A DNA stretch of 64,000 nucleotides, taken from positions 61,645 to 125,644 of the forward strand of contig CAUHQV010000001.1 of the NCBI GenBank assembly GCA_959608625.1. Direction: 5' to 3'. The notes beneath the pieces were generated by a model, which made no database searches, had not been told where the DNA came from, and saw only the letters and a program-made list of their open reading frames with translations. Positions 9,153 to 18,377 of the stretch are shown in pieces; within the stretch, counting starts at the first letter, position 1; every line of letters begins with the position of its first letter. The position numbers were made by a program, and so were the translations under genes. The stretch comes from an uncultured Flavobacteriales bacterium (lineage in GTDB: Bacteria; Bacteroidota; Bacteroidia; Flavobacteriales; UBA1820).

Positions 9153-10760
9153 TTATTTGGCGTTTTTCGCAGGTGCGCCGGGCGCATTGTCCGCCGGCGG
9201 GGTCATGCCTTTTTTGATTTGGGAGATCATGATCTTCACCTCCGCGATCAGCAGCACGGTAAACGTGCAGGCGAATATCCAGAAGGTAGTCTGTACCGAG
9301 GAGGCTTTCACATCGGATACGGCACCCATGGTAGGCATCAGGCTTTCGATGATCCAGGGCTGGCGGCCTACTTCGGCTACGACCCAACCAGCCATCGAGC
9401 AGACGTATACCAGCGGGATGGAAGCGATAGCGGCGTAGAAGAACCAGCGCTTGCCTTCCAGGCGTTTTTTGTAGGACAGGTACAGGGCTATGGCGAACAG
9501 GAGCAGGAACAGGCAGCCCAGTCCGACCATTGCGCGGAACGAATAGAAGATCAGCGGGACATTCGGTACCAAGTGCTGGGCGTTGGCCTGCATGATCTCC
9601 GGATTCTTATTGTAAAAATACCCGTACCCGAAATAACTGAAGTAATCTTTCTGCCACTGGGGGTCGGCGAATTTTTCAAGGGCCAGATGGTATTCCAGCG
9701 AACCTTTCTCCATATCTTTCAGGTCGGAAAGAGCCTTTTGAGCCACGGCTCCGCGTTCCATCTTTTCGTAGGCGGACATAATGCCGTGTTCCGGGTTGCC
9801 TTCGATCAGGTCGTTCACGCCGGGTACGAAAGTGTGGAACTTGTGGTCCGAGAGCAGGGACAGCATGCCGGGAACCTTGATGCCTTTTACGTCGATGCCT
9901 TTATAGCCTTTTTCCTTGTCTGTGCTCACGTAGCCGATGACCGTCAGCGGGGCTTCCTTCTGCCCGTAGACCAGCCCTTCGGCAGCGGCGAGTTTCATCG
10001 GCTGTATCTCGAATATCCGGCGTCCGGAACCGTCTCCCGTCCAAATACTCAGTACGATGCCGACAAGTCCGAATATCGCGCCGATACGCAGGCTCTTGGC
10101 CGCGTATTCCACGTTTTTCTTTTTCAGCAGCAGCCAGGAACTTACCCCCACTACGAATACCCCGGCCGTTACGTATCCGGAGAGGACGGTATGAAAGAAC
10201 TTGTTGATGGCCGTGGGCGAGAAAAGGATCGCCCAGAAGTCGTACATCTCGTTGCGGGCCGTTTCCGGATTGAAGACCATCCCTACGGGATCCTGCATCC
10301 AAGCGTTGGCCACCAGGATCCACAAGGCGGACAGATTGGCCCCCACGGCGACCAGCCAGGCGGAGGTCAGATGGAGGCCTTTCCCCACGCGGTTCCAGCC
10401 GAAGAACAGTACGGCGATAAACGTACTTTCCAAAAAGAAAGCCATAATGCCTTCCACGGCCAGCGGAGCGCCGAAAATATCGCCCACGAACCACGAATAG
10501 GCCGACCAGTTGGTGCCGAACTCGAATTCGAGGATCAGCCCGGTGGCTACTCCTACGGCAAAATTGATTCCGAAAAGTTTCAGCCAGAATTTGGTGATGG
10601 TCTTCCATTTTTCTTCGCCCGTGCGGTAGTAGATGGTGGCCATGATGGCGATGATCCAGGTCAACCCGAGGGTCAGCGGGACGAATATCCAATGATAGAG
10701 GGCCGTGAGCGCAAATTGGGCGCGCGACCAGTCGACAAGGGTGAAATCGATATGTTCCAT
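9153..10760 (-). CDS. cydA: Cytochrome bd oxidase subunit I
   Basis: A 535-residue membrane protein. The haem-ligand histidine lies near residue 23 in ALYHWIFVPLTLGL, and the diagnostic GRQPW motif is present late in the sequence (VAEVGRQPWIIE). The segment between the membrane parts that binds quinol is moderate in length (short Q-loop type). CydA oxidises menaquinol and holds haems b558, b595 and d. The gene lies between the DUF4492 gene (36 bases upstream) and cydB. Its C-terminus is Pro/Ala/Lys rich. Confidence 0.95.
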   Translation of the reverse strand: MEHIDFTLVDWSRAQFALTALYHWIFVPLTLGLTWIIAIMATIYYRTGEEKWKTITKFWLKLFGINFAVGVATGLILEFEFGTNWSAYSWFVGDIFGAPLAVEGIMAFFLESTFIAVLFFGWNRVGKGLHLTSAWLVAVGANLSALWILVANAWMQDPVGMVFNPETARNEMYDFWAILFSPTAINKFFHTVLSGYVTAGVFVVGVSSWLLLKKKNVEYAAKSLRIGAIFGLVGIVLSIWTGDGSGRRIFEIQPMKLAAAEGLVYGQKEAPLTVIGYVSTDKEKGYKGIDVKGIKVPGMLSLLSDHKFHTFVPGVNDLIEGNPEHGIMSAYEKMERGAVAQKALSDLKDMEKGSLEYHLALEKFADPQWQKDYFSYFGYGYFYNKNPEIMQANAQHLVPNVPLIFYSFRAMVGLGCLFLLLFAIALYLSYKKRLEGKRWFFYAAIASIPLVYVCSMAGWVVAEVGRQPWIIESLMPTMGAVSDVKASSVQTTFWIFACTFTVLLIAEVKIMISQIKKGMTPPADNAPGAPAKNAK

Positions 10761-10796
10761 AGGACTTAGATGGTAGTAGTTTTTAATTCACAGCCG

Positions 10797-11012
10797 TTAT
10801 TTTTTGCCCGTAAGGGCCTGTATGACATATTCCGTTTTTTGCTCCTGTGTGTCGAAATTGGCCGACATGTAGTTTTCGAAGAAAAAGACCTTCAGTACCA
10901 CGAACATGATGACCAGTTTGACGATGACAATAGCCCATAGCAGGCGCCCCAGCCGACCCATCCGGGCGAATCCGTCCCGGTAGAAACAGTAGACATTCCG
11001 AATGGCTTGCAT
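10797..11012 (-). CDS. DUF4492 small membrane protein of the cydAB operon
   Basis: A 71-residue protein (MQAIRNVYCFYRDGFARMGR at the N-terminus) with one membrane segment at about residues 23-45 and a short polar tail. It belongs to DUF4492, a Bacteroidota family found directly before cydA. By position and topology it may play the part of the small CydX/CydS subunits that stabilise cytochrome bd in other bacteria; this is inference, since it shares no clear sequence with CydX. The first gene of the operon starts at 11012. Confidence 0.8.
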   Translation of the reverse strand: MQAIRNVYCFYRDGFARMGRLGRLLWAIVIVKLVIMFVVLKVFFFENYMSANFDTQEQKTEYVIQALTGKK

Positions 11013-11159
11013 AGTTTGAGGTTGGTTTTATCGGGTGTACGATTACAAATGATAAAATTAGTAAAAAATCGGTACGATGTAAATATCCCCGCATTTTATT
11101 TTCTTTTCCGGAGGCTGACGGGTATAACTCCGGTTTCTTGTCCCCGGATAAAATGCGGT

Positions 11160-11202
11160 AAAAAGCGCGAGAGGGGAGCCATTCGGCTCCCCTCTCGCGC
11201 TT
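11160..11202 (-). terminator. Terminator of the GH43 gene
   Basis: A perfect 18-bp stem (11163-11180 with 11185-11202, loop ATTC) is followed on the minus strand by a T run (five A at 11160-11164 on the plus strand). It lies 17 bases past the GH43 stop codon. Confidence 0.9.
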
Positions 11203-11219
11203 GCCAAGGCCGGGATGTG

Positions 11220-12257
11220 TCAGGATTTCACTACGGTCAATGAGTCGCCCGTGTCCTCGAGTTCGAACAAACGCGCATGGGGTGTGTCCCCGCTGTTGGG
11301 ATAATGGAACACTAGCATCAGCCGCCCGTCGAAAGTGGTGAAAAGCATCCCGTGACCACCATTGCCGGAGAACAGGGGCGCGGCGTCCTGCGTCCACGGG
11401 CCGGCCAGTTTTCCGGATTCCGACCGGGCGGTGGCGATGTTGTACCCGTCTTTCCCGAAACTCGACCAGATCATCAGCAGTTCCCCGTCCTTTGTACGGT
11501 ACAGGTAGCAGCCGTCTGTCACGTAGCAGCCCGGGTAGGGGAACAATTCCGTCGTTTCGGCGGGTACCCACGGGGCTTCGCTGGCCCGGAACAGGGTCTT
11601 AGGCGTTCCTGCCAAAGCCGATAGGTCGGTATTCAATGGAACGTACTCCATCGTGCCGTCGCCGACCTGCACCCATTCGCGGCAGAATACCATATACGGC
11701 ACATTGTCTTCTTCCCAAAGCGTGCCGTCGAGCGCCATCCAATCCGCCGGGGTGCGGGCCCCGGGGGTCGCCGCCTCGAAAGGCCCTTCGGGACTGTCGG
11801 CCACGAATATTTGGGTGCCCCGCATCATCAGGGTGGGCAGTGTCGTATCTTTTTGCACCCCGAGCGGTTTTTGGTTGTTGTGCAGGGTAGCGAAAAGGTA
11901 ATATTTTCCCTTGTAGTAGTGTACTTCCGGCGCCCAGACCCCTTGGTGGGGATTGGCCCAGGAGTCCTCCGGGATTTCGAATACCAGGTACGGCCCCTCC
12001 CAGGTTTTCAGGTCTTTGCTTTTATAGGTTTTAACGCCGGCCCGCCCGCGGGGGCGTTCCTCTTTTGGGGTAGCTGCGTAGAGATAATAAGTACCGGAAA
12101 CGGAATCGGCCAGAATGCAAGGGTCGCGTATGGCGAGGTCTTCCAGCGCATACTGCGATACCGGGAGTGCCGGCAGGGCTTCGGGGGTGGATTTTCCGGT
12201 GTTTTTACAGCCAAAGGCCAGTACGATCAGGATGAAGGGTAATAAGAACTGTTTCAT
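11220..12257 (-). CDS. Glycoside hydrolase family 43-like lipoprotein
   Basis: The start at 12257 (345 residues) gives a lipoprotein signal MKQFLLPFILIVLAFGC with lipobox LAFGC; a longer frame upstream would place a basic stretch before it and is not favoured. GH43 five-bladed propeller marks are visible: the N-terminal general base in LAIRDPCIL (Asp45), GVWAPEVHYYKGKYYLF, and LDGTLWEEDNVPYMVF. GH43 enzymes act on arabinans and xylans; the actual substrate cannot be read here. It is monocistronic, with its own promoter and terminator, and has no SusCD pair beside it. Confidence 0.83.
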   Translation of the reverse strand: MKQFLLPFILIVLAFGCKNTGKSTPEALPALPVSQYALEDLAIRDPCILADSVSGTYYLYAATPKEERPRGRAGVKTYKSKDLKTWEGPYLVFEIPEDSWANPHQGVWAPEVHYYKGKYYLFATLHNNQKPLGVQKDTTLPTLMMRGTQIFVADSPEGPFEAATPGARTPADWMALDGTLWEEDNVPYMVFCREWVQVGDGTMEYVPLNTDLSALAGTPKTLFRASEAPWVPAETTELFPYPGCYVTDGCYLYRTKDGELLMIWSSFGKDGYNIATARSESGKLAGPWTQDAAPLFSGNGGHGMLFTTFDGRLMLVFHYPNSGDTPHARLFELEDTGDSLTVVKS

Positions 12258-12312
12258 AGAGTTCTCTGTAGCTTTTTTTAAGGTTTTTCTTCTGAAAAAA
12301 AAGGGGAAAAAA

Positions 12313-12346
12313 CAAATATACGTTTTTCGTCGGGATGCCCGCACAA
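12313..12346 (-). promoter_or_regulatory. Promoter of the GH43 gene
   Basis: On the minus strand, TTG (12346-12344) is followed after 23 bases by TATATTTG (12320-12313), matching the Bacteroidota TTTG/TAnnTTTG pattern. Its position about 55 bases before the ATG at 12257 supports that start over longer frames. Confidence 0.55.
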
Positions 12347-12370
12347 GATAAAGATTATTTAAAACGGCGG

Positions 12371-12403
12371 TTGAAAAAGTATGCGGGCAAAAACGTATTT
12401 TTG
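12371..12403 (+). promoter_or_regulatory. Promoter of the P-type ATPase gene
   Basis: TTG (12371-12373) and TATTTTTG (12396-12403) are 22 bases apart, as in the Bacteroidota consensus, and lie 37 bases before the ATPase start. It is back to back with the GH43 promoter. Confidence 0.55.
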
Positions 12404-12440
12404 TAAATTACAATCTTAAGGAAATACACAGATACTGTAC

Positions 12441-15353
12441 ATGGCACAAACCGCTAAAGGGCTCTCCTCTGCGCAGGCCGAGGAAAGCCGCCGTAAACAC
12501 GGCGCCAATATCGTCACTCCGGCTAAACGGGACTCCGTCTGGAAACTGCTGCTGGAAAAATTCAAGGATCCGATCATCGAGATCCTTTTGGTCGCCGCGC
12601 TGCTGTCGTTCCTGATAGCGGCTACTTCCGGGGAGTACATCGAAACGATAGGCATCATCGTAGCCATCCTTTTGGCTACGTGCGTGGGTTTTTTCTTCGA
12701 GTGGGATGCCGGAAAAAAATTCGACCTGCTCAACCAGGTAAATGACGATGTGCCGGTAAAGGTATACCGGGACGGGGCTGTGCACGAGATACCCCGCAAG
12801 GATGTCGTAGTGGGCGACGTGGTTATCCTGGCGCAGGGGGACGAGATACCGGCCGACGGGCGGCTGACGGAAGCGGTGTCGCTGCAGGTGAACGAATCCG
12901 CCCTGACCGGGGAGCCGGTGATAGATAAAACGACGGATGAGGCCGGTTTCGAGGCCGATGCCACTTATCCTTCCAACATGGTCATGCGCGGCACCACGGT
13001 AGTGGACGGCCGGGGCGAGATGGTCGTTACGGCGGTAGGGGATGCGACGGATTTCGGGAACGTAGCCCGCGAATCGACGGCCAAAAGCGAAGAGAAAACC
13101 CCGCTCAACCGGCAATTGGAAGGACTGGCCAAGTTCATCAGCGCGATGGGCTTCGCTTTTGCCATGCTGATATTCGTGCTGCTGTTCGTACGCGATACTT
13201 TACTGGGTATCCCCGACTTCGGCTCGCTTCAGTCCATCTCCCTGTGGGTGTTGGTTGGGGCCTTCCTGATCTTCGGGACTAAAGTATGGGTGAAGATCAT
13301 CTACGACGTAGCGGCTATTTTCCGCAAGGGTGCCGAACAGCCGCGTTGGATAAAACGGAGCAAATGGTGGGTGTGGGGCCTTTTGGCTGCGGGCGTGGTG
13401 GCCGTGTTCATCGGCGTGGAGTTCGCCCTGGGCATCGACCCGGCCAACGAAGCCAACTGGGTGCCGATGGGCGTACTGGCCGAGATACTCGGTTACCTGA
13501 TGGTGGCTGTCACGTTGATCGTGGTGGTAGTGCCGGAAGGGCTTCCGATGAGCGTGACCCTGTCGCTGGCGCTGAGCATGCGCCGGATGCTCAAATCCAA
13601 CAACCTGGTACGCAAGATGCACGCCTGCGAGACGATGGGGGCTATCACGGTCATCTGTACGGACAAGACGGGTACGCTCACCCAGAACCGGATGCAGGTT
13701 TACCAAACCGATTTCTACGGGCTCAAGGACGGCGCCGTGCTGACCGGCGACGATCTATCCTATCTGGTAAAGGTGGGCATCGCGGCCAACTCGACTGCGT
13801 TCCTCGAAACGGCCGACAGCGACAAAATACATGCGATCGGCAATCCGACCGAAGGAGCTTTGTTATTGTGGCTCCGTGCCCAGGGGCAGGATTACCAGCA
13901 GATAAGGGATGAAGTGGAAATAGTGTCTCAGCTCACTTTCTCCACCGAGCGAAAATATATGGCCACGCTCGTGCGGGATGCGAGAGGGCGTTATCTTTTA
14001 TTCGTCAAAGGGGCGCCGGAGATTGTGTTCTCCAAATCCCTGCTCGTAGCTACTGCGGACGGGTTGGAAAATGCCGTATCGCACGAACCGGGCCTGCGGG
14101 AGACTCTTACCGGATACCAGAACCAGGCGATGCGTACCCTCGGTTTCGCTTACCGGGAGGTGGCGGAAAAAGATATCCGGGCATCGCTGGAAAAACTGGC
14201 CGGGGAAGGCCTCGTATTCCTTGGGATCACCGCTATTTCCGACCCGGTGCGACCGGACGTAGGGGAGGCTATTTCCGAATGCCTCCATGCGGGTGTCGCC
14301 GTGAAGATCGTCACGGGCGATACGCCGGCTACGGCCCGGGAAATAGCCCGGCAGATCGGGCTTTGGGATCCGGCACAGGATACGGAACGCAATATCATCA
14401 CCGGGCCCGAATTCGCCGCCCTTTCCGACCAGCAGGCTTACGATAGGGTAGAACATATAAAGATCATGGCGCGCGCCCGGCCGATGGACAAACAGAGGCT
14501 GGTGCAGCTGCTCCAGAAACGCGGGGAGGTGGTAGCCGTCACCGGCGACGGGACGAACGACGCCCCGGCGCTCAATTTCGCCCATGTGGGGCTGTCGATG
14601 GGGACGGGCACTTCGGTAGCCAAGGAAGCCAGCGATATCACGATCCTCGACGATTCGTTCACTTCGATATCGACGGCAGTGATGTGGGGACGTTCGCTTT
14701 ATAAAAACATCCAGCGTTTCATCGTATTCCAGCTTACGATCAATCTGGTAGCCCTGGTCGTGGTCTTTTTGGGCTCGGCCCTGGGCGGGGAGGCCCCGCT
14801 GAGCGTGACGCAGATGCTTTGGGTCAACCTCATTATGGATACGCTGGCGGCCGGTGCACTGGCTTCGCTGCCGCCCGACCGCAGCGTGATGAAAGAGCGC
14901 CCGAGGGATGCCTCCGCTTTCATCATCACCAAGGGAATGAAACACGCGATATTCCTTACAGGAGGACTTTCCGCGGCGGCGCTTCTGGCGGTGCTCGGCT
15001 GGTTCTATTATACCGGCAGTGTCCTGACCCCGACGGAACTTTCGATGTTCTTTACGCTGTTCGTGATGATGCAGGTGTGGAACCTTCTCAACGTAAGGGC
15101 GTTCTCCTCGGGCCATTCGGCCTTCTACCATCTGGGCCGCAGTTCGGCGTTCGTACTCATTGTACTGGCCATTATGATAGGGCAGGTGTTGATCGTCACT
15201 TTCGGGGGCGAAGCGTTCAGCGTGGTGCCGCTCACCGGACAGCAGTGGATATGGGTGGTGGCCGGTTCTTCGGCCGTACTGTGGGTTGGGGAACTGATCC
15301 GCTTGTTCACCCGCGGAAACGTGACGCACAAGGCCGAATATGTAAAACATTGA
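12441..15353 (+). CDS. Calcium-type P-type ATPase (PMCA/SERCA class)
   Basis: A 970-residue transporter with all P2-ATPase marks: the TGEP loop (ALTGEPV), the membrane PEGLP motif at about residue 364, phosphorylation site DKTGTLT with Asp408, GDTPATA, and the hinge TGDGTNDAPAL. These fit calcium pumps that export Ca2+ from the cytoplasm; an exact ion cannot be proved. About 130 residues separate the start of the third membrane segment from PEGLP, noticeably more than in typical pumps, with two additional hydrophobic stretches (near residues 255-275 and 315-335) around a basic loop. The next gene follows after 20 bases and may be co-transcribed. Confidence 0.9.
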   Translation: MAQTAKGLSSAQAEESRRKHGANIVTPAKRDSVWKLLLEKFKDPIIEILLVAALLSFLIAATSGEYIETIGIIVAILLATCVGFFFEWDAGKKFDLLNQVNDDVPVKVYRDGAVHEIPRKDVVVGDVVILAQGDEIPADGRLTEAVSLQVNESALTGEPVIDKTTDEAGFEADATYPSNMVMRGTTVVDGRGEMVVTAVGDATDFGNVARESTAKSEEKTPLNRQLEGLAKFISAMGFAFAMLIFVLLFVRDTLLGIPDFGSLQSISLWVLVGAFLIFGTKVWVKIIYDVAAIFRKGAEQPRWIKRSKWWVWGLLAAGVVAVFIGVEFALGIDPANEANWVPMGVLAEILGYLMVAVTLIVVVVPEGLPMSVTLSLALSMRRMLKSNNLVRKMHACETMGAITVICTDKTGTLTQNRMQVYQTDFYGLKDGAVLTGDDLSYLVKVGIAANSTAFLETADSDKIHAIGNPTEGALLLWLRAQGQDYQQIRDEVEIVSQLTFSTERKYMATLVRDARGRYLLFVKGAPEIVFSKSLLVATADGLENAVSHEPGLRETLTGYQNQAMRTLGFAYREVAEKDIRASLEKLAGEGLVFLGITAISDPVRPDVGEAISECLHAGVAVKIVTGDTPATAREIARQIGLWDPAQDTERNIITGPEFAALSDQQAYDRVEHIKIMARARPMDKQRLVQLLQKRGEVVAVTGDGTNDAPALNFAHVGLSMGTGTSVAKEASDITILDDSFTSISTAVMWGRSLYKNIQRFIVFQLTINLVALVVVFLGSALGGEAPLSVTQMLWVNLIMDTLAAGALASLPPDRSVMKERPRDASAFIITKGMKHAIFLTGGLSAAALLAVLGWFYYTGSVLTPTELSMFFTLFVMMQVWNLLNVRAFSSGHSAFYHLGRSSAFVLIVLAIMIGQVLIVTFGGEAFSVVPLTGQQWIWVVAGSSAVLWVGELIRLFTRGNVTHKAEYVKH

Positions 15354-15373
15354 ACGGATAAGACAATAGTCGG

Positions 15374-16147
15374 ATGAAATTGATATTTTTGGGAACGGGT
15401 ACCTCGCAGGGGGTACCGATGATAGGGAGCAAAAGTCCGGTGTCGCGTTCGAAGGACCCACGGGACAACCGCCTGCGTACCTCGGCGGCCGTGGTGACCG
15501 ATAGCGGGCATATCATTTTGCTGGACTGCGGGCCGGATTTCCGGTACCAAATGCTCCGGGCCGGTTTGTCCGACCTGGACGGAATCCTGTTCACCCACGC
15601 CCATGCCGACCATACCGCCGGATTGGACGACGTACGGCCTATTTGTTATTTCCGCAGCCATGATATCGATATCTATGCCAAAGAGGATGTAATAGAGTCG
15701 CTCCACGCCCGGTTCGCCTATGTATTCGCCCAGGGGGCCGCCCGTTATCCCGGTGCGCCCGACGTGGCCGAACACGTCATTACCGACGAGCCTTTTTACG
15801 TGCGCGATGTAAAAGTAATCCCTATACCGGCCAGTCACGGCTGGATCGGGGTAACCGGATACCGGATCGGCAATATGGCGTACCTGACAGATGTGAAGAC
15901 CATGTACGAGAGTTCGTATAAGCTGCTCGAAGGCCTCGATGTGCTGGTGCTGAACTGCCTGCGGCACAGCGACCCGCACCCCACGCATATGATACTGCCC
16001 GAATCGCTGGAAGTGGTGCAGCGTATCGCGCCGAAAAAGGCCTATTTCACGCATATCAGCGAGGCGATGGGCTTTGCCGCCGAGGCGGAGAAACTACTGC
16101 CCGAAGGGGTACATTTGGCTTACGATACGCTCGAGATCGAATTATAA
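15374..16147 (+). CDS. MBL-fold metal hydrolase (PhnP-like phosphodiesterase)
   Basis: A 257-residue metallo-beta-lactamase-fold protein. It opens MKLIFLGTGTSQGVP, the usual start of the PhnP/RNase Z-like group, and holds the metal motif THAHADHTAG around residues 75-84, a later DCGPDFRYQML and a C-terminal HISE histidine (YFTHISE). PhnP-like proteins cleave cyclic ribose phosphates; in Bacteroidota this protein is widespread without phosphonate genes, so the substrate is open. No signal peptide, so cytoplasmic. It follows the ATPase closely. Confidence 0.82.
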   Translation: MKLIFLGTGTSQGVPMIGSKSPVSRSKDPRDNRLRTSAAVVTDSGHIILLDCGPDFRYQMLRAGLSDLDGILFTHAHADHTAGLDDVRPICYFRSHDIDIYAKEDVIESLHARFAYVFAQGAARYPGAPDVAEHVITDEPFYVRDVKVIPIPASHGWIGVTGYRIGNMAYLTDVKTMYESSYKLLEGLDVLVLNCLRHSDPHPTHMILPESLEVVQRIAPKKAYFTHISEAMGFAAEAEKLLPEGVHLAYDTLEIEL

Positions 16148-16168
16148 TCACCCAAAACCCATTTTATT

Positions 16169-16618
16169 TTGAGAGAAAGGATAAAACTGACCGAAGAACA
16201 AGCGCTGGCCCGCATGAATGCGATATGTCCGGGCACGCTGATGGAAGCGCTTGGCATCCGCTATACCGGTGCCGGAGAAAACACCATCACCTGCATGATG
16301 GAAGTTACCCCCCTTCATTCGCGCACGGAAGGCCTGCTGCACGGGGGCGCTACGCTCGCCCTGATAGAGACTGCCGGGAGTTCCGGCTCTTACCTTTTCA
16401 TGGATCCCGAAACGGAGATTGTGATGGGGATAGACGTGTCGGTCTCCCATATAAGCCCCGGTAAACTGGGCGATATGCTCACGGCCACCGCTACGGCAGT
16501 TCATGTAGGCCGTACGACCCAGGTATGGCAGGTCGAGGTCCGCACACAGGACGGCCGCCTGGTCTCCGTCGGGAAAGTGACCAACGTAATACTACCCAAG
16601 AACCGGGAAAAACGATAG
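16169..16618 (+). CDS. Hotdog-fold thioesterase (PaaI/MenI-like)
   Basis: A protein of about 149 residues if it starts at TTG 16169; the first in-frame ATG is at 16214. The region from 16214 on shows the hotdog pattern: PLHSRTEGLLHGGATLALIE (with the HGG motif) and MGIDVSVSHISPG, as in PaaI and 1,4-dihydroxy-2-naphthoyl-CoA thioesterases. It ends 3 bases before the isochorismate synthase gene, so a role as the menaquinone-pathway thioesterase MenI is a reasonable inference. The start is uncertain because no ribosome binding site favours either codon. Confidence 0.75.
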   Translation: MRERIKLTEEQALARMNAICPGTLMEALGIRYTGAGENTITCMMEVTPLHSRTEGLLHGGATLALIETAGSSGSYLFMDPETEIVMGIDVSVSHISPGKLGDMLTATATAVHVGRTTQVWQVEVRTQDGRLVSVGKVTNVILPKNREKR

Positions 16619-16621
16619 GGT

Positions 16622-17716
16622 ATGGCAGAGAAGAAAGACTTTACGGCGATCATGGAGGCCCTTTGTAAAGGGAATTTTCCTTTTGCCGTATACCGCGCCC
16701 CGGGAGAAAATGAAGTGAGGATCGTGATAGACCACGATCCGGAATTAAATGTGGTCACGGACGCCGGGAAAGACCGGGGTTTTGTATTCGCACCGTTCGC
16801 TTCGGACAGCGTGCCGGCCGTATTGTTACGACCGGCCGCTCTTACGCGCATTCCGGTCTCGGATCTGCCTTATGCGCGCACGGATGAAGAGGCGGTATTC
16901 GATTACGGGGATGAAATATCCCTGAAGCAGCATTATACGGCCTTGGTGGAAAAGGCGTTGGATGCCTTAAGTGAAGGGGTGCTGAAAAAGATAGTCACTT
17001 CCCGCTGTGTGAAAATACCGTATGCCTATATCAACGTGGCCGGGTTGTTCGCTGCCATGTGTGCGAAATACCCGGAATCGTTCGTGTATTACTTCTCGCA
17101 CCCGCAGGTAGGGCAATGGGCGGGAGCGACGCCGGAGTTGCTTTTGCTGCGCCGGGGAAAAGAAATCCACACGATGTCGCTGGCCGGCACGATACCGTAC
17201 CAGGGGGAGCAAATGTACCGCTGGGATACGAAAAACGTGGAGGAGCAGGCCATTGTGAGTGTATTTATTAAGGATGCGCTGGAGTGCAGCGGGGTCGCTA
17301 CGGTGAGCGTATCGAAACCGGGCAACCAAGTGGCCGGCCCTGTGGTGCACTTGTGCAGCCATATAAATGGACAGGCACCCAAGGATATGGATATGAATGT
17401 TTTGCTCAAGAATTTAGCGCCCACTCCGGCTTTGTGCGGGTATCCCCGCAAAGAAGCGATGGAGTTTATCCGGCGCTACGAGGGCTATCCGCGGGAGTTT
17501 TACGGCGGGTATCTGGGCGAACTCAATATGGCGGGCGAGGACTCCGCCGAACTCTACGTGAATATCCGCTGCCTGCAGGTGGCTAAGGAGGATGCCATAC
17601 TATATGCCGGAGGCGGGGTCGTCCCCGGCAGCGAGCCGGAAAGCGAATGGGAAGAAACTTCCCGCAAACTCTCGGCAGTCGGGTCGATGCTCGGCGGCTT
17701 TATCACAATACGTTAA
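16622..17716 (+). CDS. menF: Isochorismate synthase (chorismate-binding enzyme)
   Basis: A 364-residue chorismate-utilising enzyme. It shows the family motifs VTSRCVKI (near residue 125), GATPELLLL, MSLAGTIPY, LAPTPALCGYP and the C-terminal ELYVNIRCLQV with AGGGVVPGSEPESEWEET. These bind Mg2+ and chorismate. Isochorismate feeds menaquinone here (siderophore synthesis is the other option, but no siderophore genes are near). It is shorter at the N-terminus than E. coli MenF, which is normal in Bacteroidota. Usually menD follows directly; here a phosphoribosyltransferase follows, and no other men gene is in the window. Confidence 0.85.
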   Translation: MAEKKDFTAIMEALCKGNFPFAVYRAPGENEVRIVIDHDPELNVVTDAGKDRGFVFAPFASDSVPAVLLRPAALTRIPVSDLPYARTDEEAVFDYGDEISLKQHYTALVEKALDALSEGVLKKIVTSRCVKIPYAYINVAGLFAAMCAKYPESFVYYFSHPQVGQWAGATPELLLLRRGKEIHTMSLAGTIPYQGEQMYRWDTKNVEEQAIVSVFIKDALECSGVATVSVSKPGNQVAGPVVHLCSHINGQAPKDMDMNVLLKNLAPTPALCGYPRKEAMEFIRRYEGYPREFYGGYLGELNMAGEDSAELYVNIRCLQVAKEDAILYAGGGVVPGSEPESEWEETSRKLSAVGSMLGGFITIR

Positions 17717-17736
17717 CGCTAAACAATAGGGGAACT

Positions 17737-18135
17737 ATGAATACGAAACCGTTCGACGAAGTGATGGGTCGCTTCCGAGCCTTGCAGATAGACGAACCGC
17801 TGGATATGATCGTCGCCATTGCAGACGGCGGTATCCTGCCTGCCGGCATCCTGTGCCGCAAATTGGGTCTGCCGGTATATCTGCTGAAGCTCAACCTGCG
17901 GGACGAGTGCCAGAACAAACTTTACGACCGGCCTAAGTTGCTCCATGAGATCGATTTCGATTTCCGGGGAAAAAGGATACTGCTGGTAGAAGATCGGATA
18001 AAGACGGGTACGACGATCAATTTTGCCAAGGAATTACTCTCTCAGGCAGCTGTGGTACGTACTTTTGCGGTGAACGGGACGGCCGATTACTGCCTGTACG
18101 ACGAACCTTGCTTTCGTTTTCCGTGGATTTTATAG
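17737..18135 (+). CDS. Phosphoribosyltransferase-family protein
   Basis: The ATG at 17737 gives 132 residues. The PRPP-binding signature of type I phosphoribosyltransferases is clear: VAIADGGILPAGIL near residue 26 and the acidic loop ILLVEDRIKTGTTINFA near residue 85. The protein is small, like ComF-type or xanthine-type relatives, and lacks a hood domain that would tell the base. A longer frame from 17647 overlaps the preceding gene and is not supported. It lies 20 bases after menF and probably shares its transcript. Substrate not known. Confidence 0.72.
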   Translation: MNTKPFDEVMGRFRALQIDEPLDMIVAIADGGILPAGILCRKLGLPVYLLKLNLRDECQNKLYDRPKLLHEIDFDFRGKRILLVEDRIKTGTTINFAKELLSQAAVVRTFAVNGTADYCLYDEPCFRFPWIL

Positions 18136-18272
18136 GGATCGCCTGAATCCCCGGGATGCGGTTGTTTTTCGGATGACCGGGGAATGCGGAAAATGTTTTT
18201 TTTAATTGTGTTAAAAACAGGATTCTGTAATTTTTTTTAACAATAATATTTCTTCTTATATGGAAATATGAA

Positions 18273-18280
18273 TATATTTG
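18273..18280 (+). promoter_or_regulatory. -7 box of the histone H1-like gene
   Basis: TATATTTG fits TAnnTTTG exactly and lies 97 bases before the ATG at 18378. This leaves an untranslated leader of about 90 bases that is AT rich. No clear -33 TTTG is seen. Confidence 0.5.
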
Positions 18281-18377
18281 CAAGTGAGAATGGTAATTAG
18301 CCTTACGGAAAGGCGTTTAGAATATCCAACGACAAACACAATTAACACTTATATTTAACTAAAAATTCGTTTTCGAT

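Noticed and set aside
9219..10769. Open frame of ~516 codons on the plus strand
   Set aside because: It is the shadow of cydA; its translation is rich in His/Gly/Arg and matches no family, while cydA on the other strand has all motifs.
13998..15461. Minus-strand frame of ~487 codons
   Set aside because: Antisense to the P-type ATPase; no recognisable protein.
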